Below, piece after piece: positions 4,771-5,997 of a stretch of DNA of 5,997 nucleotides (positions are counted from its first letter, which is position 1; every line of letters begins with the position of its first letter). The stretch comes from an uncultured Caulobacter sp. Its GTDB lineage: Bacteria > Pseudomonadota > Alphaproteobacteria > Caulobacterales > Caulobacteraceae. The stretch spans positions 1 through 5,997 of the forward strand of contig NZ_CALCDX010000004.1 of assembly GCF_937900395.1 (NCBI RefSeq), written 5' to 3'. The translations under genes and the position numbers were made by a program. The notes below the pieces were generated by a model. It had not been told where the DNA came from, did no database searches, and was given only the letters and a program-made list of their open reading frames with translations.

Positions 4771-5997
4771 TGAGTCTGGAACCCGCCTTCGACGCCTTTT
4801 CGGAAGCTTATGACTCCGGGCGGCAGCAGGTTGTCTGGACCCGTCTGATCGACGATCTGGAGACGCCGGTCTCGGCCTACCTGAAGATCGCCCAGACGCG
4901 GCCCTACAGCTTCCTGTTCGAAAGCGTCGAGGGCGGCGCCTGGCGCGGTCGCTACTCGATCGTGACCATGAACCCGGATCTCGTCTGGCGCTGCCGCGGC
5001 GACCAGGCCGAGATCGCCGAGGGCGATGACATCGCCGCCGGCCGCTACACGCCTCAGCCGGGCGGCGCGCTGGACAGCCTGCGCGACTTGGTCGCCCGCT
5101 CGCGCATGGAGCTGCCCAAGGGCCTGCCGCCGATGGCCGCCGGGGTGTTTGGGGCGCTGGGCTATGACCTCGTCCGCCTGGTCGAACGGCTGCCGGACAT
5201 CAACGAGGACACTCTAGGCCTGCCGGACGGGATCATGACCCGCCCGCAGATCGTCGCGATCTTCGACGCCATCGCCCAGGAGATCATCCTGACCACGGCT
5301 GTGCGCCCCAAGAGCGGCGTCTCGGCCAAAGAGGCCTACGAGGCCGCCCGGGCGCGGATCGAGACCGTGATGGCCGACCTGCACCGTCCGCTGGCCCATG
5401 ACGCGCCCCGCGCGCCGCGCGGTCCGATGGAGTTCACGACGCCGGTCAGCCGCGCCGACTATCACCAGGTGGTGGCCAAGGCGAAGGACTACATCGCCGC
5501 CGGCGACATCTTCCAGGTCGTGGCCAGCCACCGGTTCCGCAGCCGCTTCGACCTGCCGCCGTTCGCCCTCTATCGCTCGCTGCGTCGGACCAATCCGTCG
5601 CCGTTCCTGTTCTTCCTGAACCTGGACGGCTTCCATCTGGTCGGCTCCAGCCCCGAGATTCTGGTTCGCCTGCGCGACGGCAAGATCACTATCCGCCCGA
5701 TCGCCGGCACCCGGCCGCGCGGCGCTACGCCCGAGCAGGACGCGGCGCTGGAAGCTGAACTGCTGGCCGATCCCAAGGAGCGCGCCGAGCACCTGATGCT
5801 GCTAGACCTGGGCCGCAACGACGTCGGCCGGGTCGCGATGCTGAACCATCACGGCCGCAACGCCCCCGCCGAGAAGGCCAAGGGCCCGAACGTCCGCGTG
5901 ACCGAGAGCTTCAAGATCGAGCGCTACAGCCACGTCATGCATATCGTCTCGAACGTCGAGGGCAACGCGCCCGAAGGCGTCGATCCGGTCGATGTCC
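4770..5997 (+). CDS. trpE: Anthranilate synthase component I (3' end cut off by window edge)
   Basis: Makes anthranilate from chorismate, the committed step of tryptophan synthesis, with ammonia supplied by the TrpG glutamine amidotransferase, which is not in the window. The ATG at 4770 shares its A with the foldase TAA stop; a weak purine-rich Shine-Dalgarno (GGAAAGAAAG, 4753-4762) lies within the end of the foldase gene. 409 complete codons are present of a usual 490-520. Domains: Anth_synt_I_N (about 20-165), carrying FLFES at 48-52, which corresponds to the LLES tryptophan feedback-binding motif of E. coli TrpE; then the chorismate-binding domain from about 226, with DIFQVV around 246-251, PIAGTRPRG at 310-318, KERAEHLMLLDLGRND from 336 (Glu337 and Glu340-His341 in the Mg/chorismate site) and VMHIVSNVEG at 389-398. 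The separate N-terminal domain, the feedback motif and the FQVV context favour TrpE over PabB or isochorismate synthase. Feedback inhibition by tryptophan is expected. Confidence 0.96.
   Translation, partial: MSLEPAFDAFSEAYDSGRQQVVWTRLIDDLETPVSAYLKIAQTRPYSFLFESVEGGAWRGRYSIVTMNPDLVWRCRGDQAEIAEGDDIAAGRYTPQPGGALDSLRDLVARSRMELPKGLPPMAAGVFGALGYDLVRLVERLPDINEDTLGLPDGIMTRPQIVAIFDAIAQEIILTTAVRPKSGVSAKEAYEAARARIETVMADLHRPLAHDAPRAPRGPMEFTTPVSRADYHQVVAKAKDYIAAGDIFQVVASHRFRSRFDLPPFALYRSLRRTNPSPFLFFLNLDGFHLVGSSPEILVRLRDGKITIRPIAGTRPRGATPEQDAALEAELLADPKERAEHLMLLDLGRNDVGRVAMLNHHGRNAPAEKAKGPNVRVTESFKIERYSHVMHIVSNVEGNAPEGVDPVDV

Noticed and set aside
5214..5792. 192-codon open frame on the minus strand inside trpE
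   Set aside because: Antisense shadow of trpE; the plus frame shows the conserved chorismate-binding motifs throughout.

Overview
This window looks like ordinary chromosomal housekeeping DNA from a GC-rich alphaproteobacterium, most likely Caulobacter or a close relative. The basis is the strong G/C bias at third codon positions, the alphaproteobacterial character of the AspRS, TIM and TrpE proteins, the gene order tpiA / membrane-anchored SurA-PpiD-like foldase / trpE, and the relative scarcity of GANTC sites (I count about eight). The genus is inferred from recalled protein and synteny patterns, not from a database search.

Left half, minus strand: tpiA (triosephosphate isomerase, 1908-2669) is followed after a 130-bp gap by aspS (aspartyl-tRNA synthetase, from 1777 leftwards, with its last few residues outside the window). 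The gap holds a strong 13-bp-stem hairpin just after the tpiA stop, then a candidate promoter for aspS, so aspS probably has its own promoter. Right half, plus strand: a 653-aa inner-membrane-anchored, PpiD/SurA-like periplasmic folding factor (2809-4770) overlaps by one base the start of trpE (anthranilate synthase component I, 4770 onward, cut by the right edge at 409 codons). tpiA and the foldase gene diverge from a 139-bp region whose only good -10-like element reads well on both strands, with an interrupted palindrome just downstream of it on the foldase side.

Functionally, aspS charges tRNA with aspartate (possibly also tRNA-Asn, judging by one anticodon-domain residue), tpiA serves glycolysis/gluconeogenesis, the foldase assists envelope protein folding, and trpE commits chorismate to tryptophan. 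They do not form one pathway. The foldase-trpE overlap suggests one transcript, with no room for a classical trp leader/attenuator directly before trpE. I found no mobile element, CRISPR array, RNA gene or clearly new system. The items worth a second look are a parvulin domain that seems to have lost its usual glycine-rich motif, a possible threefold internal repeat in the foldase, the compact divergent promoter region, and the AspRS specificity residue. No gene-free stretch exceeds 140 bp.
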